The notes under the pieces: model-generated
Seen by the model: the letters and a program-made list of their open reading frames with translations, nothing else
Told to the model about the DNA's origin: nothing
Databases searched by the model: none
Translations under genes and position numbers: made by a program
Origin: Lachnospiraceae bacterium
GTDB taxonomy: Bacteria; Bacillota; Clostridia; Oscillospirales; Ruminococcaceae
NCBI GenBank assembly: GCA_023664705.1
Contig: JAMPFE010000013.1
Span: 9,465 to 73,464 of the forward strand
Length of the DNA: 64,000 nucleotides
Reading direction: 5' to 3'
Part shown: positions 24,687 through 33,707 of the stretch, piece by piece
Numbering within the stretch: position 1 is the first letter of the stretch
Layout of the letters: the number at the start of each line of letters is the position of its first letter

Positions 24687-27600
24687 ATGAAGCGTGTAGG
24701 ACTGGATATAGGCTCGACGACCGTCAAGGCTGCTATCATAGACGAAAACAACAAGCTGCTTTTCGGACGTTATCAGCGGCATTTCTCCGATATCCGCAAG
24801 ACCGTTTCGGATATCGTCGCGGAGGTCGGCAGCGAAATAAACGGCGAGCGCGTGATGATCGCCGTCACGGGCTCGGGCGGCATCTCCGTCTCCAAGTGGC
24901 TCGGCATACCGTTCGTGCAGGAGGTCGCCGCGGGAACGGAGGCTATAAAGGCTCTCGCACCGCAAACCGATGTCGCTATCGAGCTCGGCGGCGAGGACGC
25001 TAAGATAACCTACCTCACGGGCGGGCTCGAGCAGCGCATGAACGGCAGCTGCGCGGGCGGCACGGGCGCGTTCATCGACCAGATGGCAGCCCTGCTGAAT
25101 ACCGACGCCTCGGGTCTGAACGAGCTCGCGAAAAGCCACACCACCATTTACCCGATAGCCTCGCGCTGCGGCGTTTTCGCCAAAAGCGACATCCAGCCCC
25201 TCATCAACGAGGGCGCGAAAAAAAGCGACGTCGCGGCTTCGGTGTTCCAGTCCGTCGTCAATCAGACGATAAGCGGTCTCGCCTGCGGAAAGCCTATCCG
25301 CGGCAACGTCGCGTTCCTCGGCGGTCCCCTCCACCACCTGTCCGAGCTTCGGCAGCGCTTCATCGAGACGCTGAATTTGCAGCCCGAGAACATCATCTTC
25401 CCCGAAAACGCGAACCTTTTCGTCGCTATCGGCTGCGCGCTCTCCGAGGAGACCTGCGAGATAGACATCGACGAGCTCGTCAGGAGCGTTTCCGTCCTCG
25501 GCGACAATCAGCTCCGCGAGGTTGAGCGCCTTGCCCCGCTGTTCAAAAACGAAAGCGATTTGGAACAATTCCGCGCCCGCCACGCAAAGGCAATTATTCC
25601 CACCGCCGACATAAATTCCCAAACGGGCGCGTGCTATCTCGGCATCGACGCGGGCTCCACGACCACGAAAGCCGTGTTGCTCAACAAAAACGCCGAAATT
25701 TTGTACTCCCACTACGACAACAACCACGGCGACCCGCTTAAATCCGTCATCGGCATCTTAAAGGAGATTTACTCGCAGCTCCCCGAAAACGCCTACATAG
25801 CCAAATCCTGCACCACGGGCTACGGCGAGCACCTTATAAAGGCGGCGCTCGGCGCGGATTTCGGCGAAATAGAGACCATGGCGCACTACAAAGCCGCCGA
25901 CAAAATTCTCCCCGGCGCGGAGTTTATTCTGGACATCGGCGGGCAAGATATGAAGTGTATGCGCGTCAAGGACGGCGAGATCGAGAGCATCCTGCTCAAC
26001 GAGGCTTGCTCCTCGGGCTGCGGCTCGTTTATCGAAAACTTCGCGAACGCTCTCGGCATGACAAGCGCCGAGTTCGCCGTGCTCGGGCTCTCCGCGGAGA
26101 ACCCCGTCGATTTGGGTTCACGGTGCACGGTATTTATGAACTCCCGCGTAAAGCAGGCTCAAAAAGAGGGCGCGACCGTCGCCGACATCTCGGCGGGGCT
26201 GTCCTACTCGGTAGTCAAGAACGCGCTCTTTAAAGTGATAAAGCTCCGCGATACCGCCTCCATGGGCGAAAAGATAATCGTTCAGGGCGGCACTTTCATG
26301 AACGACAGCGTTCTCCGCGCGTTCGAGCTGATAGTCGGCAAAAACGTTATCCGCCCCGACAAGGCGGGTCTTATGGGGGCTTACGGCTCCGCGCTGGTCG
26401 CGCTCGAGCGCGACGACGGCAAGCCGAGCGCTATCGCGGCGCTTGACAGGCTGGAGAGCTTCAAGGTCGAGAAAACGACGGCGCGCTGCGGAAAATGCTC
26501 CAACAATTGCCTTTTGACAATATCTAAGTTTCCCGACGGAAAGCGCTACATCAGCAACAACCGCTGCGAGCGCGGCGCGGGAAACGTCTCGGCAGGCGAG
26601 AAGCTCCCGAACCTGTACGATTACAAATATCACCTGCTCTTCGACCGCGAAAGCCTCCCCGAAAGCTCGGCAAAGCGCGGCGTTATCGGATTTCCGCGCG
26701 TTCTCGGAATGTACGAGAATTTCCCCTTCTGGCACAAATTGTTCACGGAACTCGGCTTCTCGGTGAAATTATCCCCGAAATCCTCCCGCGACATTTACGA
26801 TATGGGCATCGAGACAATGCCGAGCGAAAGCGTATGTTATCCCGCAAAGCTCGCGCACGGGCACATTCAGGCGCTGATAGACGACGGCGTAAAGCTCATC
26901 TTCTACCCGTCGATGCCGTATGAAATGACCGACGGCAACGGCGGCGACAACCACTACAACTGCCCCGTCGTCGCGACCTACAGCGAAGTCATCAAAAACT
27001 CCGTCCCCGAGCTGCGCGAAACGGTCAAGTTTATGAACCCGTTCCTGCCGATATTCAACGAAAAGCGCATGGCGGAGCGGCTTTTCGAGGAGTTTTCCGC
27101 TTCGTTGCCCGAGATGAATATCACTAAGCGCGAGGTCGAGACTGCCCTCGAAAAGGCATACGCCGAGGACGCGGCGTTTAAAGAAAATATGCGCAAAAAG
27201 GGCGAGGAGACGCTGAATTTCCTCAAGGCGAACGGAAAGCGCGGCATCGTCCTCGCGGGCAGACCCTACCACGTCGACCCCGAGATAAACCACGGCTTGC
27301 CCGAGATGATTTCGGGCTACGGCTTCGCGGTGCTTACCGAGGACAGCGTCGCGCAGCTCGGCGAGGTCGTGCGCCCGATACGCGTCGTCGACCAGTGGAC
27401 GTACCACACGCGGCTCTACGCGGCAGCGCACGTTGTCGGCGCGAACGAATGTCTGGAGCTCGTGCAGCTCAACAGCTTCGGCTGCGGACTTGACGCAATA
27501 ACCACCGACGAGGTGCAGGAAATTCTGCGCAGCTTCGGCAAGCTCTACACCTGCCTTAAAATCGACGAGGTCAACAACCTCGGCGCGGCGAGGATACGCC

Positions 27601-28979
27601 TGCGCTCGCTCATCTCGGTAGTCGACGAGCGCGCTCGGCACAAATACAAGCCCGTCCGCGGACACGTCGGTTACATACGCCAGCCCGAGTTCACAAAGGA
27701 AATGCGCAAAAACCACACGATACTCTGCCCGCAGATGGCGCCGATACATTTCGATATGCTCGAGGCGGCGTTCAAGCACAGCGGCTACAACGTGGTCATT
27801 CTCAAGGACTGCTCGAAGGACGTCGTGGACACGGGGCTGAAGTATGTCAACAACGACGCGTGCTACCCGTCGATACTCATCGTCGGACAGCTTATCCACG
27901 CGCTGCTCAGCGGCAAATACGACCTCGAGAACACGTCGGTTATGATAACGCAGACGGGCGGCGCGTGCCGCGCGACAAACTATGTCGGAATGCTGAAAAA
28001 GGCGCTCAAGGACGCGGGCTTCGAGAAGATACCGCTCATCTCGCTGAACGTCGTCGGACTTGAAAAGCAGAGCGGCTTCAAGCTCTCGGCGGGCATGGCG
28101 GTGCGCGCGTTCATGGGCATCATCTACGGCGACGTTCTCCAGCGCTGCCTGTACAAGGTCCGCCCCTACGAAAAGGAAAAGGGCAGCGCCAACGCCCTCT
28201 ACGAGGAGTGGAGAACGTTCCTGCGCGAGGACTTGAAAAAGCTCTCGCTGCCGAACTTCAACGACAACGTGCGCAGGATAGTCAAGGACTTTTCCGAGCT
28301 CCCCGTGCTCGACGTCGAAAAGCCCAAGATCGGGCTCGTCGGGGAAATTCTGGTCAAATTCCACCCCGTCGCCAACAACGACATCATCGGCTTGCTCGAA
28401 AACGAGGGCTGCGAGGTGGTTGTGCCCGACCTCATGGGATTTTTCTACTACATCTGCTCCCACGGCAAGACCAAGTCCGAGCTGCTGTACTGCTCGCGTC
28501 TGAAAAAATTTGCCGAGAACTCGGCAATAAAGGCGTTCAAGTTTATGGAGCGCAGCTATCGCAAGGCCGTCGCGGGCACGAAATTCGGCTGCCCCGGGGA
28601 CATCTTTGAAATGCGCGAGAGCGTTCGCCCGATAGTTTCCCCCGGCAACATCGCGGGCGAGGGCTGGTTCCTCTCCGCGGAGATGATAGAGCTCATCAAC
28701 GAGGGCGTCCCGAATATCGTGTGTATGCAGCCGTTCGCGTGCCTGCCGAACCACGTAACGGGCAAGGGCGTTATCGGCGAGCTTCGCCGCCGCCACCCCG
28801 AAAGCAACATCGTTGCCGTCGATTTCGACCCGGGCGCGTCCGAGGTAAATCAGGTCAACCGCATCAAGCTGATGCTCACACAGGCGTTCGCGAGAGCCGG
28901 CATAAGCCGCCGTTCGGCAGTCCCCCAACTCGGCGTATCCGACAGATACTCGGAGCTCGCGAATATGATAAATGTTTAA
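24687..28979 (+). CDS. giant acyl-CoA dehydratase activase-related protein (two ASKHA ATPases plus DUF2229/HgdB-like parts)
   Basis: The 1430-residue protein carries two BadF/HgdC-type ASKHA ATPase domains. The first starts at residue 1 (VGLDIGSTTVKAA) and has cysteine sites GSCAGGTGAF and ASRCGVF. The second starts near 317 (LGIDAGSTTTKA) and has ACSSGCGSF and GSRCTVF. These match the paired cysteines that hold the bridging [4Fe-4S] cluster in 2-hydroxyacyl-CoA dehydratase activators. A Cys-rich knot near 605-640 (RCGKCSNNC) and a DUF2229/HgdB-like region from about 665 follow. Such fusions are widespread in anaerobes but their substrate is unknown. Start with GGAAGGG upstream. Confidence 0.9.
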   Translation: MKRVGLDIGSTTVKAAIIDENNKLLFGRYQRHFSDIRKTVSDIVAEVGSEINGERVMIAVTGSGGISVSKWLGIPFVQEVAAGTEAIKALAPQTDVAIELGGEDAKITYLTGGLEQRMNGSCAGGTGAFIDQMAALLNTDASGLNELAKSHTTIYPIASRCGVFAKSDIQPLINEGAKKSDVAASVFQSVVNQTISGLACGKPIRGNVAFLGGPLHHLSELRQRFIETLNLQPENIIFPENANLFVAIGCALSEETCEIDIDELVRSVSVLGDNQLREVERLAPLFKNESDLEQFRARHAKAIIPTADINSQTGACYLGIDAGSTTTKAVLLNKNAEILYSHYDNNHGDPLKSVIGILKEIYSQLPENAYIAKSCTTGYGEHLIKAALGADFGEIETMAHYKAADKILPGAEFILDIGGQDMKCMRVKDGEIESILLNEACSSGCGSFIENFANALGMTSAEFAVLGLSAENPVDLGSRCTVFMNSRVKQAQKEGATVADISAGLSYSVVKNALFKVIKLRDTASMGEKIIVQGGTFMNDSVLRAFELIVGKNVIRPDKAGLMGAYGSALVALERDDGKPSAIAALDRLESFKVEKTTARCGKCSNNCLLTISKFPDGKRYISNNRCERGAGNVSAGEKLPNLYDYKYHLLFDRESLPESSAKRGVIGFPRVLGMYENFPFWHKLFTELGFSVKLSPKSSRDIYDMGIETMPSESVCYPAKLAHGHIQALIDDGVKLIFYPSMPYEMTDGNGGDNHYNCPVVATYSEVIKNSVPELRETVKFMNPFLPIFNEKRMAERLFEEFSASLPEMNITKREVETALEKAYAEDAAFKENMRKKGEETLNFLKANGKRGIVLAGRPYHVDPEINHGLPEMISGYGFAVLTEDSVAQLGEVVRPIRVVDQWTYHTRLYAAAHVVGANECLELVQLNSFGCGLDAITTDEVQEILRSFGKLYTCLKIDEVNNLGAARIRLRSLISVVDERARHKYKPVRGHVGYIRQPEFTKEMRKNHTILCPQMAPIHFDMLEAAFKHSGYNVVILKDCSKDVVDTGLKYVNNDACYPSILIVGQLIHALLSGKYDLENTSVMITQTGGACRATNYVGMLKKALKDAGFEKIPLISLNVVGLEKQSGFKLSAGMAVRAFMGIIYGDVLQRCLYKVRPYEKEKGSANALYEEWRTFLREDLKKLSLPNFNDNVRRIVKDFSELPVLDVEKPKIGLVGEILVKFHPVANNDIIGLLENEGCEVVVPDLMGFFYYICSHGKTKSELLYCSRLKKFAENSAIKAFKFMERSYRKAVAGTKFGCPGDIFEMRESVRPIVSPGNIAGEGWFLSAEMIELINEGVPNIVCMQPFACLPNHVTGKGVIGELRRRHPESNIVAVDFDPGASEVNQVNRIKLMLTQAFARAGISRRSAVPQLGVSDRYSELANMINV

Positions 28980-28994
28980 CAAAAGGAGACAATC

Positions 28995-29924
28995 ATGCAG
29001 AAATTCACAACGGAAAACAACGAAGGCGGAAAGCAGCCGAAGTGGGGCACGCTCGTGCTCACGGCGCTCATCGTGGTAGTATTGCTCATCGTGCTGTTCA
29101 ACAGCTTTACGGTAGTGAACGAGGGCTTTATCGGCGTAAAGTACCAGTTCGGCAGGATAGTCGGACAAAACCTCTCCGCGGGGCTCAATTTCCATATCCC
29201 GTTCATCGAGGAGATACAGCAGGTCGATACGCGCGAGCAGGTCTACCCCGTGCAGACCGACGCGTACACTTCGGACACCCAGACTGTCGATAATCTTCAG
29301 CTCAAACTGAACTACTGCTACGACGGCACAAAGCTCACCGAGATAATCCGCACGATAGGCGTAAGCAACGTCGAAAGCAAGCTCCTCGTGCCGAACGTGG
29401 CAAAAATTTCCAAGGACGAGATAGGCAAGGTCAAGGCGGAGGACCTCGTGCAGAACCGCTCCACCGTCCAGAACGCCATCTACAACTCCCTGAAAGAAAC
29501 GCTCGAGCCGCAGGGCATAATCGTCACGGCGTTCGCTATCGAGAACCTCTCGTTCGACGACGCCTTCGAGCAGTCCATTCAGGCAAAGGTCATAGCCGCG
29601 CAGGACGCTCTCAAAATGCAGAACAAGACCGCCGAGAAAGAGGAGGAGGCAAAGCAGCAGGTCATCGCCGCGCAAGCCGAAGCGGACTCCCAGAAGATAA
29701 AAGCGGACGCGGAAGCCTACGCTATCGAGGCGGTGCAGAAGCAGCTCACCCAAAGCCCCAACTATATCGAGTATATGAAGATAATGAACTGGGACGGCAC
29801 GCTCCCCCAAGCTATCGGCACGGAGGTAAACCCGTTCATAGCGCTCGACGGCGCGTCCTCAAGCGGCAATAACAACACGAGCTCGGGCGGCGCGGGCGCT
29901 CCCGCGGCAAACAACGTAAACTGA
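28995..29924 (+). CDS. SPFH/Band-7 membrane protein (prohibitin/HflC-like)
   Basis: The 309-residue protein has one membrane helix (about residues 20-41), then an SPFH domain (NEGFIGVKYQFGRIVGQNL, then IPFIEEIQQVDTREQ), a helical Glu/Ala/Lys-rich coiled coil (about 205-250) that drives ring formation, and a Gly/Ser/Asn-rich tail. SPFH proteins build membrane microdomains and in bacteria often modulate FtsH. It sits 15 bases after the activase gene and 14 before pcrA, so it is co-transcribed, but no functional link between the three is apparent. AAAAGGAGA site upstream. Confidence 0.92.
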   Translation: MQKFTTENNEGGKQPKWGTLVLTALIVVVLLIVLFNSFTVVNEGFIGVKYQFGRIVGQNLSAGLNFHIPFIEEIQQVDTREQVYPVQTDAYTSDTQTVDNLQLKLNYCYDGTKLTEIIRTIGVSNVESKLLVPNVAKISKDEIGKVKAEDLVQNRSTVQNAIYNSLKETLEPQGIIVTAFAIENLSFDDAFEQSIQAKVIAAQDALKMQNKTAEKEEEAKQQVIAAQAEADSQKIKADAEAYAIEAVQKQLTQSPNYIEYMKIMNWDGTLPQAIGTEVNPFIALDGASSSGNNNTSSGGAGAPAANNVN

Positions 29925-29938
29925 CAGGAAAGGCTCAA

Positions 29939-32281
29939 ATGGACTATATAAAATTGAAACAAACCGCGCTGGAAAGCTATTTCTCCCGCGCGAACGATAT
30001 GCAGAAAAAGGCGATTTTCAAGATAAACGGCGCTGTGCTTATAATCGCGGGCGCGGGCAGCGGAAAAACGACCGTCCTCGTCAACAGAATAGCGAATATG
30101 ATGCGCTTCGGCAACGCCTACCACGACGAGGAGATCCGCCCGATAACGCCCGAGCAAGAGCGCTTTCTCGCGGATTTTCCGAGCATGGAAAAGACCCCCG
30201 AAACGGCTGCGCGGCTCGCGGAGATAATCGCCGTAAACCCCGTCAACCCTTGGAATATTCTGGCAATAACGTTCACAAACAAGGCGGCGGGCGAGCTTCG
30301 TCAGCGCCTTGTCTCGATGATAGGCGAGGACGCGCGGAAAATATGCGCCGCGACGTTCCATTCGGCGTGCGTAAAAATTCTCCGCCGCGAGATAGAGCAC
30401 CTCGGCTACAAACCGAGCTTCACCATCTACGACGACGACGATTCCAAGCGCCTCATCAAGGATATTATGAAGCGGCACGACATCAGCGAAAAGGTGATGA
30501 GCGCGAAGATGTTCAAAAACAACATCTCGCGGCTGAAGGACAAGCTGATATCCGCGGAGGACTACGCGCCCATGGCTCGCGAGACCGCGGAGCTCATCGA
30601 CCTTAAGACCGCGGAGGTCTACCTCGAGTATCAGAGCTCCCTGAAAGCCGCCAACGCCGTCGATTTCGACGATATAATCTTCCTAACCGTGCGCCTTTTC
30701 GAGGACTTCCCCGACGTTCTTCGGCATTACAGGAACCTGTACAAGTACATAATGGTCGACGAATATCAGGACACGAACGTCGCGCAGTACAGGCTCGTTT
30801 CGCTGCTCGCGGGCGACGAGGGCAACCTCGGCGTGGTCGGCGACGACGACCAGTCGATTTACCGTTTCCGCGGCGCAACTATCGAGAATATCCTCAGCTT
30901 TGAAAAGCAGTACAAAAACTGCACGGTCATCCGCCTCGAGCAGAACTACCGCTCCACGGAAAACATCCTCAACGCCGCGAACGGCGTCATCAAAAACAAC
31001 ACACAGCACAAGGAAAAGCGCCTCTGGAGCGACCTCGGCGAGGGCGAGAAAATTCAGATAAACCTTTACCCCTCCGAGCAGTCCGAGGCAAAGGGCATTG
31101 CCGAAATAATAGCGGAGGGCGTGCAAAACGGCGCGAAATACTCCGATTTCGCGCTGCTCTACCGCAACAACGCGCTCTCCCGCAGCTACGAGACCGCCAT
31201 GACCAGAGCGGGCATACCGTATAAAATCGTCGGCGGCTTGCGCTTCTACGACCGCAAGGAGATCCGCGATATGCTTGCCTACCTTTCGATAATCGACAAC
31301 CCGTTCGACGCCGTGCGTTTCCGCCGCGTCATAAATGAGCCCAAGCGCGGCATCGGCGACGCTACCGTCGATGAGGTGGTGCGCATTGCCGAGGGGCTGA
31401 ACATAAGCCCCGTCGAGGTCTGCCGCGACGCAATGCAATATGAGACGCTCCAGCGAAAGGCAAACTCCCTCAAAGCGGCGGCGAACCTCTTCGACGAGCT
31501 CGACGAGGCGGCAGATACGATGAGACTCGACGAGCTTATTGAAGCCGTTGCCGAAAAAACGGGATATATGGAGATGCTGAACGCTCAGGGCGACGAGGGA
31601 AAAGCACGCATCGAGAATATCAACGAGCTCAAATCCAACGCGATGCAGCTTATGGAGGAGAACCCCGAAGCCGCTCTGCCCGATTTTCTCGAGCAGGTCG
31701 CGCTCGTTGCCGACATCGACAATTACGATACCGAAGCCGACCGCGTCTCGCTTATGACGATGCACGCCGCAAAGGGGCTGGAGTTCCCCGTGGTGTTTAT
31801 GGTCGCCGCCGAGGACAACATCTTCCCCTCGATGATGTGCCTTCGGGAGCCCTCCGAAATGGAGGAGGAGCGGCGCCTTGCCTACGTCGCGATAACCCGT
31901 GCCAAGCAGCGCCTTATCGTTACCCATTCGCAGTACCGTATGCTTTTCGGCAAGACGAGCAACAACAAGCTCTCGACGTTTATCCGCGAGATACCCGAGG
32001 AGCTCTGCGAAAAGCACGGCGAGCGCCCCAAGCCCCGCAGCTTCTCAAAGCCCGAGCGCCACAGCTTTTTAAAGGAAGAGACCGCTAAAATGAGAACGGC
32101 AGTCCCGCGCTCAAACGACGAGGTATTCTCCGTCGGCGACAGAGTAAAGCACAATATCTTCGGCGAGGGCACGGTCACGGCAGTCCTGCAAACGGGCAAC
32201 GACGCCATGATAACGATAGACTTCGACTCGCGCGGTCAGAAAAAGGTCATGAAAAACAACGCGAGAATGACTAAAATTTAA
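29939..32281 (+). CDS. pcrA: UvrD/PcrA-type superfamily 1 DNA helicase
   Basis: This 3'-5' helicase acts in repair and replication-transcription conflict. The 780-residue protein has motif I AGAGSGKTT (37-45), motif Ia ITFTNKAAGEL, motif II MVDEYQDTN, motif III GDDDQSIYRFRGA, motif IV-V regions (LMTMHAAKGLEFPVVF) and motif VI (AYVAITRAKQRL). About 40 additional residues sit between motifs I and Ia (near 57-95), as in some clostridial homologues. The C-terminal 60 residues (SVGDRVKHNIFGEGTV) form the Tudor-like RNA-polymerase-contact domain of PcrA. GGAAAGG-like site upstream. Assignment to PcrA rather than another UvrD is supported by that tail. Confidence 0.93.
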   Translation: MDYIKLKQTALESYFSRANDMQKKAIFKINGAVLIIAGAGSGKTTVLVNRIANMMRFGNAYHDEEIRPITPEQERFLADFPSMEKTPETAARLAEIIAVNPVNPWNILAITFTNKAAGELRQRLVSMIGEDARKICAATFHSACVKILRREIEHLGYKPSFTIYDDDDSKRLIKDIMKRHDISEKVMSAKMFKNNISRLKDKLISAEDYAPMARETAELIDLKTAEVYLEYQSSLKAANAVDFDDIIFLTVRLFEDFPDVLRHYRNLYKYIMVDEYQDTNVAQYRLVSLLAGDEGNLGVVGDDDQSIYRFRGATIENILSFEKQYKNCTVIRLEQNYRSTENILNAANGVIKNNTQHKEKRLWSDLGEGEKIQINLYPSEQSEAKGIAEIIAEGVQNGAKYSDFALLYRNNALSRSYETAMTRAGIPYKIVGGLRFYDRKEIRDMLAYLSIIDNPFDAVRFRRVINEPKRGIGDATVDEVVRIAEGLNISPVEVCRDAMQYETLQRKANSLKAAANLFDELDEAADTMRLDELIEAVAEKTGYMEMLNAQGDEGKARIENINELKSNAMQLMEENPEAALPDFLEQVALVADIDNYDTEADRVSLMTMHAAKGLEFPVVFMVAAEDNIFPSMMCLREPSEMEEERRLAYVAITRAKQRLIVTHSQYRMLFGKTSNNKLSTFIREIPEELCEKHGERPKPRSFSKPERHSFLKEETAKMRTAVPRSNDEVFSVGDRVKHNIFGEGTVTAVLQTGNDAMITIDFDSRGQKKVMKNNARMTKI

Positions 32282-32291
32282 CAAATGCTGC

Positions 32292-32321
32292 AAAAAACGC
32301 TCGGGAAAACGTCCGTTTTTT
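32292..32321 (+). terminator. possible terminator after pcrA
   Basis: AAAAAACG (32292-32299) can pair with CGTTTTTT (32314-32321). The stem is A/T-rich with a 14-base loop, so it is weak. Confidence 0.4.
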
Positions 32322-32349
32322 GGGCAAAATACCGCTAAAGTTTGGAGAA

Positions 32350-32550
32350 AAGCTGCCGATAATTAAGTTAAGAGGTAAGAGCTGTACGCTTACGGCTCTT
32401 CTCTGACCGAAAGGTGCCCCCAATAGGGAGCGCAATATTAAGACCGTACAGGCGTTTCAAGAGCTTCTTGAGCGACAGTCCCTCATCGGACAGCGTTTGT
32501 ACGAGACCGAATTATCAGCCGCAAATCGCATTTTGGTTTGCGGCTTTTAT
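32350..32550 (+). ncRNA. structured RNA ending in a terminator directly upstream of folA
   Basis: About 200 bases fold into a compact multi-branch shape by eye. A closing stem GATAATT/AATTATC joins 32358-32364 to 32510-32516. A long hairpin spans 32371-32404 with a CGCT loop. GTACA/TGTAC (32446-32450 with 32498-32502) encloses two hairpins: CAAGA/TCTTG (32458-32470) and GTCC/GGAC (32478-32491). Immediately after the closing stem comes a terminator hairpin (32517-32525 with 32537-32545, then TTTT), and the folA ribosome binding site follows 9 bases later. This arrangement fits a riboswitch or attenuator, or an independent small RNA. I could not match it to a known class. Confidence 0.6.
32517..32548 (+). 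terminator. intrinsic terminator between the leader RNA and folA
   Basis: A 9-bp stem AGCCGCAAA/TTTGCGGCT with a run of Ts, 15 bases before the folA start codon. Its left arm abuts the closing stem of the leader RNA. Confidence 0.85.
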
Positions 32551-32562
32551 TGTGGAGGACAT

Positions 32563-33054
32563 ATGACGCTTATACTCGTAATGGACAACGACTGCGCGAT
32601 AGGCAGGGACGGCGGACTGCTGTGCAGCCTGCCCGCGGACATGAAAAATTTCCGCGCCGCAACGCTGAACTCAACCGTAATAATGGGCAGAAAGACCTAC
32701 GAAAGCTTCCCCAAGCGCCCGCTGCCCGACCGCGAAAATCTCGTGCTCTCGCGCAGCGTTAAGGAGCTCGACGGCGCAAGGGTGTTCGCCGACGTCGGCA
32801 GCCTGCTGGAGTACGTTAAAACGCCGAAGAGCAAGGTTTTCGTGATAGGCGGCGGCGAGGTCTACGCGCAGCTCGCGCCGTACTGCACCGAGGCTCTGAT
32901 AACGCGCGTATATGAAAGCTTCGGCGGCGACGTGTTCTTCGAGGACATCGAGCACGACCCCGCTTGGGAGCTCGCCGAGGCAAGCCCCGTAATCGAAACG
33001 GGCTGCAAAAAAATACGCTTTCTGCGGTTTGTGCGAAAAACCGCGAAAAAATAA
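32563..33054 (+). CDS. folA: dihydrofolate reductase
   Basis: This enzyme reduces dihydrofolate with NADPH. The 163 residues fit the family. The N-terminal ILVMDNDCAIGRDGGL strand-loop, the acidic catalytic residue in SLPADMKNF, the TVIMGRKTYESFP NADPH-contact segment and the VIGGGEVYAQL glycine loop are all present. The start at 32563 with GGAGG (32554-32558) is clear; a longer frame from 32497 would run through the terminator. Expression probably depends on read-through of the leader terminator. No thyA lies nearby. Confidence 0.95.
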   Translation: MTLILVMDNDCAIGRDGGLLCSLPADMKNFRAATLNSTVIMGRKTYESFPKRPLPDRENLVLSRSVKELDGARVFADVGSLLEYVKTPKSKVFVIGGGEVYAQLAPYCTEALITRVYESFGGDVFFEDIEHDPAWELAEASPVIETGCKKIRFLRFVRKTAKK

Positions 33055-33069
33055 ACGAGGAGTAATATT

Positions 33070-33372
33070 ATGGAAGAACTTATCGAACAGTATAACGCCG
33101 CAAAAAAATGGCGCAAGGAAATGCTCGTCGCGATGATAGTGCTGCTGGCGGTCATGGCGGCGCTTATCATCGTCGGCTTTGCTTTCGGGGATTTTCTGGC
33201 AATATTTGTCATTTTCGGGGTCCTCGTCGGCGCCCTCGGCGTTCTGGTCAACATCATCTCGGCAAACACGCTCAAAAAGGCGCGCCGAATAATCGCCGAG
33301 TATCTCTCGTCCCAAGGCAAAACCGAGGAGGAAATAAATTCCGTGCTGGGAATTTCCTCATCCAAAGCATAG
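33070..33372 (+). CDS. small two-span membrane protein of unknown function
   Basis: The 100-residue protein has an amphipathic charged start, two adjacent membrane helices (about residues 17-40 and 43-64) and a helical charged tail ending LGISSSKA. It begins 15 bases after folA with a GAGGAG site, so it is co-transcribed. I do not recognise a family; the size and layout resemble small holin-like or regulatory membrane proteins, without firm evidence. Confidence 0.7.
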   Translation: MEELIEQYNAAKKWRKEMLVAMIVLLAVMAALIIVGFAFGDFLAIFVIFGVLVGALGVLVNIISANTLKKARRIIAEYLSSQGKTEEEINSVLGISSSKA

Positions 33373-33446
33373 CTCATCATCAACTGCAATTTACTGCAAT
33401 CTTTTTCGGGCGTCGTTCAATTTCCAAATTTTGACTTTATTTTACA

Positions 33447-33602
33447 TATTTTCCAAATATTTACATCGCAAAACCGCAAATAACCGCAAAAAACTGCAAA
33501 ACGACTGCAAATCACTGCATCCGAACTGCAATTTACTGCACGAAAAGGGACAAATTCGCAAAATTTGTCCCTTTTCCGAAATGCTTTTGAAATTTCCCAG
33601 TC
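33447..33602 (+). repeat. dispersed repeat, copy A: TGCAA array joined to a 14-bp hairpin
   Basis: From 33447, CCAAATATTTACATCGCAAAA leads into seven or eight CYGCAAA-like words spaced about 10-11 bases apart (to 33540), and then a perfect 14-bp hairpin (33543-33556 with 33562-33575) and a TTTCCCAGT end word. A second copy is at 49484-49638. The two copies share the order, the words and the hairpin, while flanks differ. It fills most of the 335-base gap between the small membrane protein and the HTH gene. The hairpin with T-run could also end transcription of the folA operon. Confidence 0.8.
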
Positions 33603-33707
33603 AAAAAAATTCATTTTGTTGAAAACCGTGAAATTGACCTAAATTCGCGTTTCATGGTAAAGACAAACCGCCCCGAAAGCGCTATAATAAAGGCACGAGG
33701 TGATATT

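Noticed and set aside
26769..29810. 1013-codon minus-strand frame opposite the activase and SPFH genes
   Set aside because: Shadow of strongly conserved plus-strand genes; no ribosome site or domain.
32350..32550. THF or ZTP riboswitch upstream of folA
   Set aside because: A GGGAGCGC word resembles part of the ZTP motif, but the required partner segments (such as GCCUGGGC) are missing; the THF consensus is also not found.
33469..33540. CRISPR-like array
   Set aside because: Units are only about 10-11 bases with no spacers of 30 or more bases, no long conserved repeat and no cas genes.
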